64,000 nt of DNA from NCBI GenBank assembly GCA_964242595.1, contig CAXTBC010000003.1:46210-110209 (forward strand), given 5' to 3'. Shown here piece by piece: positions 32,384-41,681 of this stretch. A program made the position numbers and the translations under genes. The notes under the pieces were generated by a model that had not been told where the DNA came from, searched no databases, and saw only the letters and a list, made by a program, of their open reading frames with translations. Source of the DNA: BOG-908 sp964242595. Its GTDB lineage: Bacteria > Pseudomonadota > Alphaproteobacteria > Acetobacterales > Acetobacteraceae. Numbering within the stretch: the stretch's first letter is position 1; each line of letters opens with the position of its first letter.

Positions 32384-33049
32384 CTACGGCTGCGCCCCCG
32401 CCTTGGCCAAAGCCGCCAGATAGCGCTCTGCCCGATCACGATACGAGCGATCCTCGTCGGTGCCCGCCACGACGAACACCGCGTGCGGGTTGTTCGCCCG
32501 CAAGTCCGCCAGCGGTATGCCGATCGCCTCGTCGCTTAGCGCCTGTGCACCCATCTGCACGAAATTCCACCGCGCCCCTTCCGGCTGGGCCAGCAGCACC
32601 ACGCTGTCGCTCAGGTCCTGCTTGGCATGCGTGGTCACCACCACCGGCACCGCCGGCTCGGGCGCCACGTCGCCCTTCTTCATCAGCCCTACCCGTGCAG
32701 CAAGCTGCTCAGCCGCCTGGATCCGCGCCACCCGCATCAGCTCGAACGCCGCCACCGTATGCTGGAACTCCGCGCGTGCCTCGCGGGCCCCTGGCTGCGG
32801 CGCGTATAGCTCCTGTGTCGCGTGCAGGTTGAACGTCACCGTCACCCGCCAGCTTCCCGCCGGCACGTCCTTGCCGCTTAGCTGCTTCAACGCCTCGAAG
32901 CGCGGTGACACTCCGCTCACCTGCAGGTACTCGGGCTCGGACTGCGCCAGGTAGGCGGCGATGTCGGCCGCCGACGGCTTCTTGGCGTCCTGTCCGCAGC
33001 CGGACAGCAAGGCGAGCCCGAGCAGGGGAGCAATCCAGCGCAATGTCAT
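32384..33049 (-). CDS. Lipoprotein of unknown function
   Basis: 221 residues. A lipoprotein signal ends LLGLALLSGC with a clear lipobox. The mature part (AAYLAQSEPEYLQVSGVSPR, WRVTVTFNLHATQELY, ALSDEAIGIPLADLRAN) is not a family I recognise. Probably anchored in an envelope membrane. ATG 33049 is chosen because the signal starts there; the longer ORF extends into the FrnE-like gene. Confidence 0.8.
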   Translation of the reverse strand: MTLRWIAPLLGLALLSGCGQDAKKPSAADIAAYLAQSEPEYLQVSGVSPRFEALKQLSGKDVPAGSWRVTVTFNLHATQELYAPQPGAREARAEFQHTVAAFELMRVARIQAAEQLAARVGLMKKGDVAPEPAVPVVVTTHAKQDLSDSVVLLAQPEGARWNFVQMGAQALSDEAIGIPLADLRANNPHAVFVVAGTDEDRSYRDRAERYLAALAKAGAQP

Positions 33050-33120
33050 CGGGTCCTCGAAATCTGAGGCCTGGTAAGACCACCAACCCCGGCGCCTGAC
33101 AAGCCGCCGCCAGCGCCCTG

Positions 33121-33783
33121 CTACCGGGCGTCGGCTGCCGCCACGTCCAGCAGGCGTTCGATCACCTCGGGCTCCTGCGCGCCGGCGATGGCGTGGACGC
33201 CGGAGACCACGAAGCAGGGCACGCCGTTGATGCCCAGACGGTGCGCGCGCAGGTTCTCGGCGTGCACCGAGTCCACCTCGCCCCCGCCGGCCAGGTAGCT
33301 GCGCGCCGGCCCGGGCCGCAACCCGCAGCTCGCGGCGATAGCCGTCAGCACCGCCAAGTCGCCGACGTCGCGCCCGTCGGTGAAGTGCGCCGCGAAGATC
33401 GCCTCTACCACCTCGTCGGCCCGGCCGAACTCGGCCGCCCAACGGACCAGCCGGTGCGCGTCCACGCTGGACGGGGTGCGCCGTACCCGGTCGAAGCGGA
33501 ACAGCAGGCCTTCCGCCCGGCCGATCTCGGTGACGGACGCGTACATCCGCCGCGCGCGCTCCTCGCCGCCGAACTTGCGCAGCACGTAGTCCCCGCGTGA
33601 CATCCCGCCCCGCGGCATGTCAGGGTTCAGCAGGAACGGCCGCCACGTCACGTCCACCAGCAGGTCCGGCCGGCGCGCGACGGTGCGGCCCAGCCGCCTT
33701 ACCCCGAGATAGCACCACGGGCAGACCAGATCGTGCACGACTTCGACGGCGAGGCGTGCCTTAGGTGGGACCAGGACGTTCAC
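33121..33783 (-). CDS. DsbA-fold oxidoreductase, FrnE-like
   Basis: 220 residues, thioredoxin fold with a CPWC active site in VHDLVCPWCYLGVRRL. The FrnE-like RPFLLNPDMPRGGM, the helical insert, and the cis-proline segment GINGVPCFVVSG follow. No signal peptide, so it probably works in the cytoplasm as a disulfide isomerase or glutathione-linked oxidoreductase. The start codon is GTG at 33783. It is divergent from the GST-like gene. Confidence 0.88.
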   Translation of the reverse strand: MNVLVPPKARLAVEVVHDLVCPWCYLGVRRLGRTVARRPDLLVDVTWRPFLLNPDMPRGGMSRGDYVLRKFGGEERARRMYASVTEIGRAEGLLFRFDRVRRTPSSVDAHRLVRWAAEFGRADEVVEAIFAAHFTDGRDVGDLAVLTAIAASCGLRPGPARSYLAGGGEVDSVHAENLRAHRLGINGVPCFVVSGVHAIAGAQEPEVIERLLDVAAADAR

Positions 33784-33862
33784 GCCGCATAGTCACCCCA
33801 CGCCGCTTCCGGAGCTAGCGGTTTTCTGCGACGGACCGTACTAGGCACATGGAGGTGGATGC

Positions 33863-34555
33863 GTGATTGAGTTGTACGACCTGGCCGGCAAGGCGCCCGG
33901 CCTCCGCTTCAGCCCCTTTTGCTGGCGCATCAGGATGGCCCTGGCCCACAAGGGGCTCGAGCCGAACCTGGTGCCGTGGCGCTTCCACGAGCGCGACAGG
34001 CTGCCCGGCGCCCCGCACAACCGCCAGGTGCCCGTGCTGGTCGACAGTGGCACGGTCGTGGCGGACTCCACTGCCATCGCCAGCCACCTGGAGGAACGCT
34101 ACGGTAACGGGCCCAGCCTGTTCGGCGGTGCGGGCGGCGAGGCGCATGCCCGCTTCATCGTCGCCTGGGCCGACACCGTGCTGGCCGCCGCCATCTTCCC
34201 GATCGCCGCCTGGTACGTGTTCCGCGTGCTACACCCGGCCGACCAGCCCTACTTTCGCGAAAGCCGGGAGGCACGGCTGGGCGGCACGCTGGAAGCCGCC
34301 CGCGACGCGGCCCCCGGCCGGCTGGAGAGCCTGCGCGCCAGCCTGGCCCCGCTCCGCCGCCTGTTGCAGGAACAGCCCTTCGCCGGCGGCGAGGAGCCGA
34401 GCTACGCGGACTACGCCCTGTTCGGCTGCTTTCAATGGGCACGCTGCGTGAAGGTGCCGGAACTGCTGGCGCCCGACGACCCCGTCCTGGCGTGGCAGGC
34501 TACCATGCTGGACCTGTTCGACGGCCTGGGCGCGGGCGCCGCCGTGGCCGCCTGA
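33863..34555 (+). CDS. Glutathione S-transferase family protein
   Basis: 230 residues with an N-terminal thioredoxin-like GST domain (FSPFCWRIRMALAHKGLEPNLVPW, QVPVLVDSGTVVADSTAIASHLEE) and an all-helical C-terminal domain with PSYADYALFGCFQWAR. It likely conjugates or transfers glutathione; the substrate is unknown. Start GTG 33863 is supported by GGAGGT six bases upstream. Confidence 0.88.
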   Translation: MIELYDLAGKAPGLRFSPFCWRIRMALAHKGLEPNLVPWRFHERDRLPGAPHNRQVPVLVDSGTVVADSTAIASHLEERYGNGPSLFGGAGGEAHARFIVAWADTVLAAAIFPIAAWYVFRVLHPADQPYFRESREARLGGTLEAARDAAPGRLESLRASLAPLRRLLQEQPFAGGEEPSYADYALFGCFQWARCVKVPELLAPDDPVLAWQATMLDLFDGLGAGAAVAA

Positions 34556-34603
34556 GCGTCCGCCCGAGTCGCAAGCCGGAGTGCAGGGTGGGATGACACG
34601 CTC

Positions 34604-35176
34604 CTAATCGAATACGGCGGCCAGTCGCGTGCCGCCATAGCCCTCGCGCGCCTCGACCAGGTCGCGGTAGATGATGGCGGCCGCCACCGAGCCCAGCAGG
34701 CTGAACATGGCCGTCAGCACGGCGTCCAACACCGTCGCGTTCACCGCGCCCAACACCAGCTTCGCCGGCACCGCAGCCGCGCCCACCGTCGCGCCACCAA
34801 TGACCCAGAACACGCCCAGCAACTGCCAGCGCGAGCCCTTGGTGAGTGCGGCGCTGCGCTTGAGGCTGGCGATCGGGCCGCTGCCTTCCAGCACGCAAAC
34901 CGCCCCTGCAACCTAGTAGGCAAGTAGGCCACCACCCCCGGCACGGTAAGCAACACAAAGCCGAACACCACGACGACCCCGGCACAGATTCACGTGACCA
35001 GCAGCGGCTGCATGCGCCGCATCGCCGCGTCGATCCCCGGCACCACGGCAACCCCGCCGCCATCCATCACGCGCGTGGCCGCCACGAACACCGCCCCATA
35101 GCGCGAACGAACGGCTGAGCACCGGACCTACGCGCAGGCCAGGCACCGCGCCTGCCGCCACCGTGGCTGATGCCAT
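34604..35176 (-). pseudogene. Broken multi-span membrane protein gene
   Basis: Remnant of a membrane protein with a conserved C-terminal region like GSGPIASLKRSAALTKGSRWQLLGVFWV. The N-terminus MASATVAAG...PVLSRSFALWG (from 35176) is in one frame. The middle part (YGAVFVAATRVM...FGFVLLTVPGVVAYLPT) is in another frame and is broken by a TGA after PLLVT. The C-terminal part (34894-34604) returns to the first frame. Two frameshifts, one stop and a missing N-terminal helix segment make it non-functional. The family looks like the glycerophosphodiesterase-type membrane domain. Confidence 0.82.
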
Positions 35177-35260
35177 TCGGACCTCCGTTCGCGCTCAATC
35201 CGGAACGAGGCTACTCTATCTCCAGGCGGAACGAAACTGTCTTCTGATCAGGTTTGAAAG

Positions 35261-35390
35261 CAAGGCAAGGCGTTCTTTTTCGAGAGAAAGAAGCAAAAAG
35301 CGTTCGTCCGTTGGGCGCGTTTTGATCCGGCCATACCCGGCGGGGGCAGAAGCTGTTTGCTTCTTTTCTTTCGCCGACAGAGAACTCCTC
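35261..35390. repeat. Family A dispersed repeat, decayed copy
   Basis: The left arm GCGTTCTTTTTCGAGAGAAAGAAGC and core CGTTGGGCGCGTTTTGATCC are recognisable. The right arm is damaged (CTTCTTTTCTTTCGCCGACAGAGAAC). Confidence 0.72.
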
Positions 35391-35431
35391 GGCGTCTGTC
35401 GAGACCTTGCGTACGAAGCCCAGGAGCAGCC

Positions 35432-36523
35432 ATGCCTAACCTCACCGACCCCATCCAGCTCGGCGCCATCCACGCGCCCAACCGCATGCTGATGGCCCCG
35501 CTCACCCGCGGGCGCGCCACCCAGGCACACGTGCCCACACCGCTGATGGCCGAGTACTACGCCCAGCGCGCCACCGCCGGCCTGATCATCAGCGAGGCCA
35601 CCGGCATAACCCAGCAGGGCCTGGGCTGGCCGTACGCGCCCGGCATCTGGAACCAGGCGCAGGTGGATGCCTGGCGCCCGATCACCGACGCGGTGCACGC
35701 CGTCGGCGGCCGTATCGTCCTGCAAATGTGGCACATGGGCCGCCTGGTGCACGCGAGCTTCCTAGGCGGCGAGCCGCCCGTCTCCTCGATGCCCGTTTCC
35801 TCGGTCGACGTCGCCGCCCCCGGCACCGCGCACACCTATGCCGGCAAGCAGCCCTACACTGCGCCCCGCGCGCTGGGCGCCGAGGAGGTGCCCGCGTTGC
35901 TCGATGACTACCGTCACGCCGCCCGCAACGCGATGGCGGCCGGTTTCGACGGCGTGCAGGTCCACGCCGCCAATGGCTACCTGATCGACCAGTTTCTGCG
36001 CGACAACACCAACACCCGCACCGACGGCTACGGCGGCCCGATCGAAAACCGCGTTCGCCTGCTCGCCGAGGTGGCAACGGCAGTGGCCGAAACGGTGGGC
36101 GCAGACCGTACGTCGGTCCGCCTGTCCCCCAACGGCGCCATCCAGGGCGTGGACGACAGCGCGCCCGAGGCCCTGTTCACGGCCGCCGCTTCCGCCCTGT
36201 CCGGCATCGGCATCGCGTTCCTGGAACTGCGCGAGCCCGGCTTCGAGGGCACGTTCGGCAAGGCCGCCGTGCCGCCCATTGCGCCCGCCATCCGCCGCGC
36301 CTTTTCCGGCAAGCTGGTGCTGAACTGCGACTACGACGGCGCCACCGGCCAAGCCATGCTGGACACCGGCGTGGCCGACGCCATCGCCTTCGGCCGCCCG
36401 TTCATCGCCAACCCCGACCTGCCTGCGCGCGTCGCGGCTGGCGTGGCTTTTGCCAAGGATGAGACGGCAACGTGGTACAGCCAGGGTCCTAAGGGTTATG
36501 TGGACTATCCTGAGGCAGCGTAA
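35432..36523 (+). CDS. Alkene reductase, Old Yellow Enzyme family
   Basis: 363-residue FMN-dependent TIM-barrel reductase. Visible landmarks are NRMLMAPLTRGRAT, LQMWHMGRLVH, the His/Asn active-site pair in VHAANGYLIDQFL, RTDGYGGPIENRVR, and the FMN-phosphate region ADAIAFGRPFIANPDL. It likely reduces activated C=C bonds with NADPH (NemA-like). Start ATG 35432 has CCAGGAGCAGCC upstream. Confidence 0.95.
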   Translation: MPNLTDPIQLGAIHAPNRMLMAPLTRGRATQAHVPTPLMAEYYAQRATAGLIISEATGITQQGLGWPYAPGIWNQAQVDAWRPITDAVHAVGGRIVLQMWHMGRLVHASFLGGEPPVSSMPVSSVDVAAPGTAHTYAGKQPYTAPRALGAEEVPALLDDYRHAARNAMAAGFDGVQVHAANGYLIDQFLRDNTNTRTDGYGGPIENRVRLLAEVATAVAETVGADRTSVRLSPNGAIQGVDDSAPEALFTAAASALSGIGIAFLELREPGFEGTFGKAAVPPIAPAIRRAFSGKLVLNCDYDGATGQAMLDTGVADAIAFGRPFIANPDLPARVAAGVAFAKDETATWYSQGPKGYVDYPEAA

Positions 36524-36652
36524 GGCAAGAGTTCTTTTTTTGAAAAAAAGAACCAAAAAACTTTGACTCCGCTGTCGCGTGCTGGCCGGCGATCACCCGA
36601 CAGAGCGCAAAAGTTTTTTGGTTCTTTTTCAAAAAAGCACCGCTTCCCTTAC
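36522..36652. repeat. Family A dispersed repeat between OYE and aspartic protease genes
   Basis: Full-length copy in which both arms are of the G type (GAGTTCTTTTTTTGAAAAA... and GGTTCTTTTTCAAAAAAG). It fills the gap between convergent genes and overlaps the stop codons at both ends. Confidence 0.88.
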
Positions 36653-37569
36653 CCTGCTTTCTTGGAAGCCCTAGGAGGATACTGCAGGATCAGCGAGTGC
36701 GAGGAGTACGAAATCCACATGTGCACCGTGCTCAGGAAGTCCGCCCCCAGCAGCATCTCCACCTCGTCGCCCCCCCGATCGTCGAGCACGTCCAGCCGCA
36801 TGTTGCTGAACGTCAGGTCGCCGATCGTGACGGGCTCGACAGCGTGCCGGACGGCGCGGACCAGCTCCGAGCCTACGCCGTGCACCATCAAGCTCGGCTC
36901 CCCGCGAAGGTCGGCTAAATGCAGCCCGAGGCGTTCGGCCGCGCCGCGGAAGATGGCAGAATGCGATGCCCCCGTGTCGACGGCGGCCACCAGCGTGGCC
37001 TTGCCGATCTGGATGCGGATGCGCGGACGCCGGTCCAGCCCGGTGGGTCGCAGCGGCACCACGTAGAGCGGCTGGGAGAGGAAGGCGGCCGGCGCGCTGC
37101 AGTCGCCTTGCGGCCGGAACAGCCGGATCTGCTGCTCGACTACGTCGAAATCGATGTCGAACTGGGCGATCAGGTTCAGGCTCAGCAACCCGTCGATCGG
37201 CGGCTTCAGGAAATCGGCGACGTCGAAATCGAAGTCGCGCGCGCGGATGCCGCCCAGTTCGACGGTGCGGGCCGTCATCTCTTGGGAGGCCCGCGCGCCG
37301 CCGATGCCGCTCGCCAGGCCGGGTTGCGCATCGTACTCCTCGCGCCGCGTCACCCGCAGTCCCACACGCGTGGCCGCCGCCTCGGTGACCAGGCTGGAAT
37401 AGGCGCCGGTGTCGAAGATCATCTCGGCCGGCTTGCCGTTGAGAGAGACGGGCACGAGCAGCTCGGGCCCCACTTGCCGGACGGGCAGCCTGGAGACTAG
37501 GGCCATCTCGCAGGCTTGCGCGGACGTGGCGAGTGCCAGGGTAAGAGCGAGCACGGCGGGTAGGCGCAT
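36649..37569 (-). CDS. Secreted two-domain retropepsin-like aspartic protease
   Basis: 306 residues with a signal peptide (MRLPAVLALTLALATSAQA). It holds two retroviral-type aspartic protease halves, each with a DTG triad: AEMIFDTGAYSSLV and VAAVDTGASHSAIF. Each half has a downstream hydrophobic-hydrophobic-Gly segment (IDGLLSLNLI and VEMLLGADFL). The tandem arrangement could form the two-Asp active site within one chain. Substrate unknown; probably periplasmic. Convergent with the OYE gene. Confidence 0.85.
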   Translation of the reverse strand: MRLPAVLALTLALATSAQACEMALVSRLPVRQVGPELLVPVSLNGKPAEMIFDTGAYSSLVTEAAATRVGLRVTRREEYDAQPGLASGIGGARASQEMTARTVELGGIRARDFDFDVADFLKPPIDGLLSLNLIAQFDIDFDVVEQQIRLFRPQGDCSAPAAFLSQPLYVVPLRPTGLDRRPRIRIQIGKATLVAAVDTGASHSAIFRGAAERLGLHLADLRGEPSLMVHGVGSELVRAVRHAVEPVTIGDLTFSNMRLDVLDDRGGDEVEMLLGADFLSTVHMWISYSSHSLILQYPPRASKKAG

Positions 37570-37582
37570 CGATTTAACTCCG

Positions 37583-37716
37583 GAAAGAAGTAAGGCCTTC
37601 TTTTTCGAGAAAAAGAAGCAAAAAGCTTTTGTCTGTTTGGCGCGGCTTTCTCCGGGCACATCCGACAGGGAGCAGAAGTTTTTTGGTTCCTTTTTTCAAA
37701 AAGAACTGCTTGCCTA
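37583..37716. repeat. Family A dispersed repeat between protease and ycjF genes
   Basis: Full copy, C-type arm left and G-type arm right, core TTTGGCGCGGCTTTCTCCGG. The right end overlaps the last bases of ycjF. Confidence 0.9.
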
Positions 37717-38589
37717 CTCCGGCGGCACCGGGCTGCACGCCACCGCCGCCGCCCGCGCCAGCACCACCATCCGCCGCGCCGCCACGCCCGCGCCAGCCAT
37801 CTCGCCCGCCACGTGGGCCAGTAGCGGGCTGGACAGCAGCGCGTGCGTGGCCGTGTTCACCGCCACCTCGGTGCCCACCACAGCGCCGGCCGAAAGCGCG
37901 GTACGCCGCAGCAACCCCAGCGTGGCCAGGAGGCCGGGCCGCAGTCCGTGCAGGGCGGCCACTTGGCGCACCAGCCGCAGGCCGCGCCAGGCCACGAACA
38001 ACGCGGCCAGCCCAGGCGAGGGCATCGCGGCCACTCCGGCCAAAGACTGGAACGCCGCCTGGCGGCCCAGCGCCTCGCTTTGCACCCGCAGGGCGGCCGC
38101 GGGGCCGGCGCGCAGCAGCGCCAGGATCGCGTCCGGATCGTTCACCGCGTCTATGGCGGGCAGCAGGGCAGGACCCTCCGGCAGCGCGCGCAGCCACTCT
38201 CGCGCGGCGCGCGCGCGTGCCACAGGATCGTTGCCCGCCAGCTCCGCCCGCAGCCGGTCGACGCCTTGCAGGGCGGACAGCGCCGACCACTCCCGCCAGA
38301 ACCCCAGCCCGATCATGCCGAACCCGGTGGCCGCCACGCCGGCAGCGGCCCCGCCCAGGAACGCGCTGCGGGCGAACGTCTCGGCCACTAGGTTGCCGGC
38401 TTCCAGCCCGGCCGCGCCCAGCACAAGCACGCCGGCGCCGCCCAGCACCAGCGCCGGCATCGTCCAGGCGCGGCGCACCGGCGCGGACAGCTCCACCAGC
38501 GCCACGGCAGTTTCCAGGCGGGAGGCAGGCAGCTCCTCCGTCTCGATACGCGGCGCAGGGTAGGGCGGGGCAAGGCGGGTCTGGCTCAC
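37714..38589 (-). CDS. ycjF: YcjF-like (DUF697/TIGR01620) membrane protein
   Basis: 291 residues with two hydrophobic segments in the first half (WTMPALVLGGAGVLVLGAAG, AFLGGAAAGVAATGFGMIGLGF). The C-terminal DUF697 region follows, with LRRTALSAGAVVGTEVAVN. YcjF is always linked to the P-loop protein YcjX, and here its start overlaps the ycjX stop by four bases. The pair is stress-associated in other proteobacteria, but its biochemical function is unclear. Confidence 0.85.
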   Translation of the reverse strand: MSQTRLAPPYPAPRIETEELPASRLETAVALVELSAPVRRAWTMPALVLGGAGVLVLGAAGLEAGNLVAETFARSAFLGGAAAGVAATGFGMIGLGFWREWSALSALQGVDRLRAELAGNDPVARARAAREWLRALPEGPALLPAIDAVNDPDAILALLRAGPAAALRVQSEALGRQAAFQSLAGVAAMPSPGLAALFVAWRGLRLVRQVAALHGLRPGLLATLGLLRRTALSAGAVVGTEVAVNTATHALLSSPLLAHVAGEMAGAGVAARRMVVLARAAAVACSPVPPE

Positions 38590-39911
38590 AGCACATCCTC
38601 CAGCAGGAAGCCCAGCAGCGCGTCCAGCCCCACGTTCGGCACGCCCAGGCGGCCGCCCTCGGGCAGGCGCATCGGCTCGAACTGCGGCAAGGCAAGGAAC
38701 GGGTGGGCCCAGAAATCGTCTCCAGGCGGGCGGTCCGGCACTTCACCGGGGTAGGAGCGCGTCATCACCTGCTGTCCCAGCACGCGCCCGCGCACCGCCG
38801 AGACGGGACGGCCCTCCAGGGTCCAGACAAAATCCTCCGTGCAGCGGACGGAAGCCACGGCAAAGTGGCCGCTGCGCACGCCGCCGGCAGGCAGCGGCGT
38901 CAGCGTGCGCATCAGCGCAGCCAGGTTGCCGCGCTGGCGTTCGGCTACATGGTCCGCCTTGGTCGCGGCGAACGCCACGCGGCCGATGATGCGCGGCGGC
39001 AGCCGCAGCTCGGCCAGCGCGCCCAGCGCCGCCAGCCAGGAGAACTCCCACCGCAGCGCGCCGGCCGCCGCAGCCAGCGCGGCCCGCATGTCGGCGAACG
39101 CCGCCTGGCCGGCATGCAGCGCGCTTAGCACGTCGGCCAGGATCACCAGCCGGTCCACGTCGGCGAACAGCGGCGAGGACAGCTCCCGCTTGACCGCTTC
39201 CTGGTAGGCCGCGTAACGCTCGGCCAGCAGCGCCACCAGCCCGCCCTGGCCGGTAGCGGGGAAGAAGGAGAGCCACGGCGCTTCCGGTCCCGGCGCCGGC
39301 ATCAGGTGGCGGCCGGGCTGCAGGAACGCCAGGCCGCGCTCGCGCAGCCGGCCCAGCATCTCGCGATAGAGCCGCGTGCCGGCGTGGGCCAGGTTCTCGT
39401 CGGCCGCCGCACGCGGCGCCAGAGCGCCGGCGAACGCCAGGAACGGCCCCGTGACGGCGGCCAGCCCAGGCTCGCCCAGCCGCGTCAGCGTTGCCGCCGA
39501 CCACTGGGCGTAACTCTGCGTCAGCATCGGCAGGTCGATCAGCCATTCGCCCGGGTAGTCCAGGAACTCCAGCCGGATCGCGCGCGGGGGCAGCACCGCG
39601 CGCTGCTGCTGCCTGGTCAGCGCCAGCAGCGAGACGGCATCTGTTCGTTCCGGCCAGGCCGGCGGGTCGGCGGCCAGGCGGGCCAGGTGCCGTGCCTGAC
39701 CGAAGCCCGGCACGGCGCTCGCACCCAGCGGCGCCAGCGCCCAGCGCCGCGCCAGCAGGTTGGCCGCCACCGAGGTGAGGAACGCCGTCTTGCCAGCGCG
39801 CGACAGGCCGGTGACGCCCACCCGGATGGTGGTGGTGCCGAACGGCCAAGCCTGCACGCCGGCGGTGGCCAGCTGCTGCAGACCGCCGCCCAGCCCGCCC
39901 AGCAGGCTCAC
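38586..39911 (-). CDS. ycjX: YcjX family P-loop protein
   Basis: 441-residue nucleotide-binding protein. Walker A GLSRAGKTAFLTS, FLDYPGEWLIDLPML as the switch/Walker B-type segment, and FAATKADHV as the base-recognition segment are visible. It likely acts with YcjF at the inner membrane. Its ATG overlaps the gloA stop (ATGA), so gloA-ycjX-ycjF form a tight transcript. Confidence 0.9.
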   Translation of the reverse strand: MSLLGGLGGGLQQLATAGVQAWPFGTTTIRVGVTGLSRAGKTAFLTSVAANLLARRWALAPLGASAVPGFGQARHLARLAADPPAWPERTDAVSLLALTRQQQRAVLPPRAIRLEFLDYPGEWLIDLPMLTQSYAQWSAATLTRLGEPGLAAVTGPFLAFAGALAPRAAADENLAHAGTRLYREMLGRLRERGLAFLQPGRHLMPAPGPEAPWLSFFPATGQGGLVALLAERYAAYQEAVKRELSSPLFADVDRLVILADVLSALHAGQAAFADMRAALAAAAGALRWEFSWLAALGALAELRLPPRIIGRVAFAATKADHVAERQRGNLAALMRTLTPLPAGGVRSGHFAVASVRCTEDFVWTLEGRPVSAVRGRVLGQQVMTRSYPGEVPDRPPGDDFWAHPFLALPQFEPMRLPEGGRLGVPNVGLDALLGFLLEDVL

Positions 39912-40300
39912 TTACGTTCGATCAGCTCGATCTTGTAGCTGTCCGGGTCCTCCACAAAGGCAATGACCGTGGTGCCGTGCTTCACCGGACCCGCCTCGCG
40001 CACCACGCGTCCGCCGCCTTCCCGCACCGCCTCGCAGGCCGCCGCCACGTCCGGCACGCCCACGGCCAGGTGGCCGAACGCGGTGCCCAGCTGGTAGGGG
40101 CCGTCCTGGTCCCAGTTATGCGTCAGCTCGATCTCGGCCTGGCCTTCCGCGTTGCTGGCGTAGCCCAGAAAGGCCAGCGTGTAGCGGGCGGCCGGCACCT
40201 CGTTGCGGCGCAGCTCCCTCATGCCGAGCAGGTTCTTGTAGAAGGCGATGCTGGCGTCGAGGTCGGTGACGCGGAGCATGGTGTGCAGGAAGGTGCCCAT
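39908..40300 (-). CDS. gloA: Lactoylglutathione lyase (glyoxalase I)
   Basis: 130-residue metal-dependent lyase that turns the methylglyoxal-glutathione adduct into lactoylglutathione. The four metal ligands are visible in order: His in FLHTMLRV, Glu in AEIELTHNWD, His in FGHLAVGV and Glu in YKIELIER. The start ATG 40300 is the family's start (MGTFLHTMLRV). First gene of gloA-ycjX-ycjF. Confidence 0.96.
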   Translation of the reverse strand: MGTFLHTMLRVTDLDASIAFYKNLLGMRELRRNEVPAARYTLAFLGYASNAEGQAEIELTHNWDQDGPYQLGTAFGHLAVGVPDVAAACEAVREGGGRVVREAGPVKHGTTVIAFVEDPDSYKIELIERK

Positions 40301-40313
40301 CTGAGATCCTAAA

Positions 40314-40444
40314 TGAAGGAAGAGTTCTTTTTCGAGAAAAAGAACCAAAAAGCTTTTGCTCCCTGTCGGGTGGTGGGGAACGGTGCGCGCCGAACGGACA
40401 AAAGTCTTTTGCTTCTTTTCTTCAGAAAAGAAGGCCTTTCTTAC
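40314..40444. repeat. Family A dispersed repeat between lpxI and gloA
   Basis: Full copy, G-type arm left and C-type arm right, with core CCCTGTCGGGTGGTGGGGAA nearly the same as the copy at 50.7 kb. The right end reaches the lpxI stop. Confidence 0.9.
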
Positions 40445-41268
40445 TTCGGATCGACCCCAACCAGAAACAGCCCCGCCGCGTCGGCCGCCTTCACGCACGC
40501 CGCCATGTCCGTCACCAGCGTTCCCCCTGCCTCGAACGCCACGCCGCGCAACCCCGCCGCCGCCGCCGCCGCCAGCGTGCGCGGCCCGATCGTGGGCAGG
40601 TCCGCCCGCATGTCCTGCCCGGGCTTGACCAGCTTCACCAGCACGCCGCCCGGTCCGGGCCGGCGCAATTCGGCCGCGCGCGCGATCATCCTGTCGGTGC
40701 CCTCGATGGCCTCCACCGCCAGCACGCATCCCTGCTGCACCACGCAAGCCTGGCCCACGTCGGCTTCGCCCAGCGCGCGCACCACCAGGATACCGCGTTC
40801 GATGTCGACCAGCGCCTCGGCATCCGGCGCCACACGCCCGGCCTGGCCGGCGGGGCCCAGGGCTGAGGCCAGCACCTCGTGGGCGCCCAGAACGCGGAAC
40901 CCCTCTTCGGCCAGCACGCGCACCACGGCCGCCAGCAGACCATCGTCGCCGGTAAACGCGCTGCGGCCGATCCTTGCCAGGATGCGCGCGCCCTCGGCAT
41001 CTGGGCGCAGGTCCAGCAGGGAAGGGCGGCGCACCGGGCCCACCAGCACCAGGTCGCGGCATCCCTGCGCCCGCAACAACGCCAGCATGCGACCGGCCGC
41101 TCCCAGCCGGACGGTCGCGTGCGGAAACGGCGCCATCACCGCCAGCTCGGCAAAATCCTCAAACCCGACGATGAACACCGTACGTCCGGCCGATTGGGCC
41201 GCCGCGGCAACCTGGCCTGGAAACGGCCCTCCGCCAGCCAGGATGCCGAGCGGTCCTAAGTCGGCCAT
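40441..41268 (-). CDS. lpxI: UDP-2,3-diacylglucosamine pyrophosphatase, LpxI family
   Basis: 275 residues of the LpxI (DUF1009) family, which cleaves UDP-2,3-diacylglucosamine in lipid A synthesis. Landmarks: LGILAGGGPFPGQVA, VLVGPVRRPSLLDLRPD, GDDGLLAAVVRVLAEEGF, AVEAIEGTDRMI and KPGQDMRADLPTIGPRT. ATG 41268 is supported by GAGAGGAG upstream. In many alphaproteobacteria lpxI sits directly between lpxA and lpxB; here a repeat and a small opposite-strand gene separate it from lpxA, and lpxB is not adjacent. Confidence 0.93.
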   Translation of the reverse strand: MADLGPLGILAGGGPFPGQVAAAAQSAGRTVFIVGFEDFAELAVMAPFPHATVRLGAAGRMLALLRAQGCRDLVLVGPVRRPSLLDLRPDAEGARILARIGRSAFTGDDGLLAAVVRVLAEEGFRVLGAHEVLASALGPAGQAGRVAPDAEALVDIERGILVVRALGEADVGQACVVQQGCVLAVEAIEGTDRMIARAAELRRPGPGGVLVKLVKPGQDMRADLPTIGPRTLAAAAAAGLRGVAFEAGGTLVTDMAACVKAADAAGLFLVGVDPK

Positions 41269-41450
41269 GCTTTTCTCCTCTCTGGCGAACATCATTTCGA
41301 GAGTTTAAACCTGCGCGAGCGCCAAGGCCGTTGAGAGCACTTTTGATGATATCTATCCAAAAATACAGACTTTCTTCTTGCTTTATTTAGTTCACCACCA
41401 TAACAATGGCGCCAAGCCCACGATGGCGCGGGTTGAGGGAAGCGATCGGC

Positions 41451-41657
41451 ATGAACGAGAACGATCTGGCATTGGCGCCGAGTGCCACCGGTATCCTGCA
41501 ATGCCTCAAGCTGCTGGCCGCCGAGGCTGCATCGCTGAAGCTGCTGCGCACCCTCTCGGCCATCGAGGACGCGTTGCAGATGGCGGCCTCCGAAAGCGGC
41601 ATGGACGACGCCGGCGAGGAGCTTCAGCAGGCGCCGACCCGGCCCGTGTTCCACTAG
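41451..41657 (+). CDS. Small hypothetical protein
   Basis: 68 residues from ATG 41451 (MNENDLALAPSATGILQC), largely helical and acidic, with no signal peptide or recognised motif. TTGAGGGAAG about 10 bases upstream could be a ribosome site. The preceding 100 bases are AT-rich relative to the window, consistent with a promoter region shared with divergent lpxI. It is inserted between lpxA and lpxI on the opposite strand. Confidence 0.5.
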   Translation: MNENDLALAPSATGILQCLKLLAAEAASLKLLRTLSAIEDALQMAASESGMDDAGEELQQAPTRPVFH

Positions 41658-41681
41658 CAGATTCGCAGGGCGGCCCAGAGG

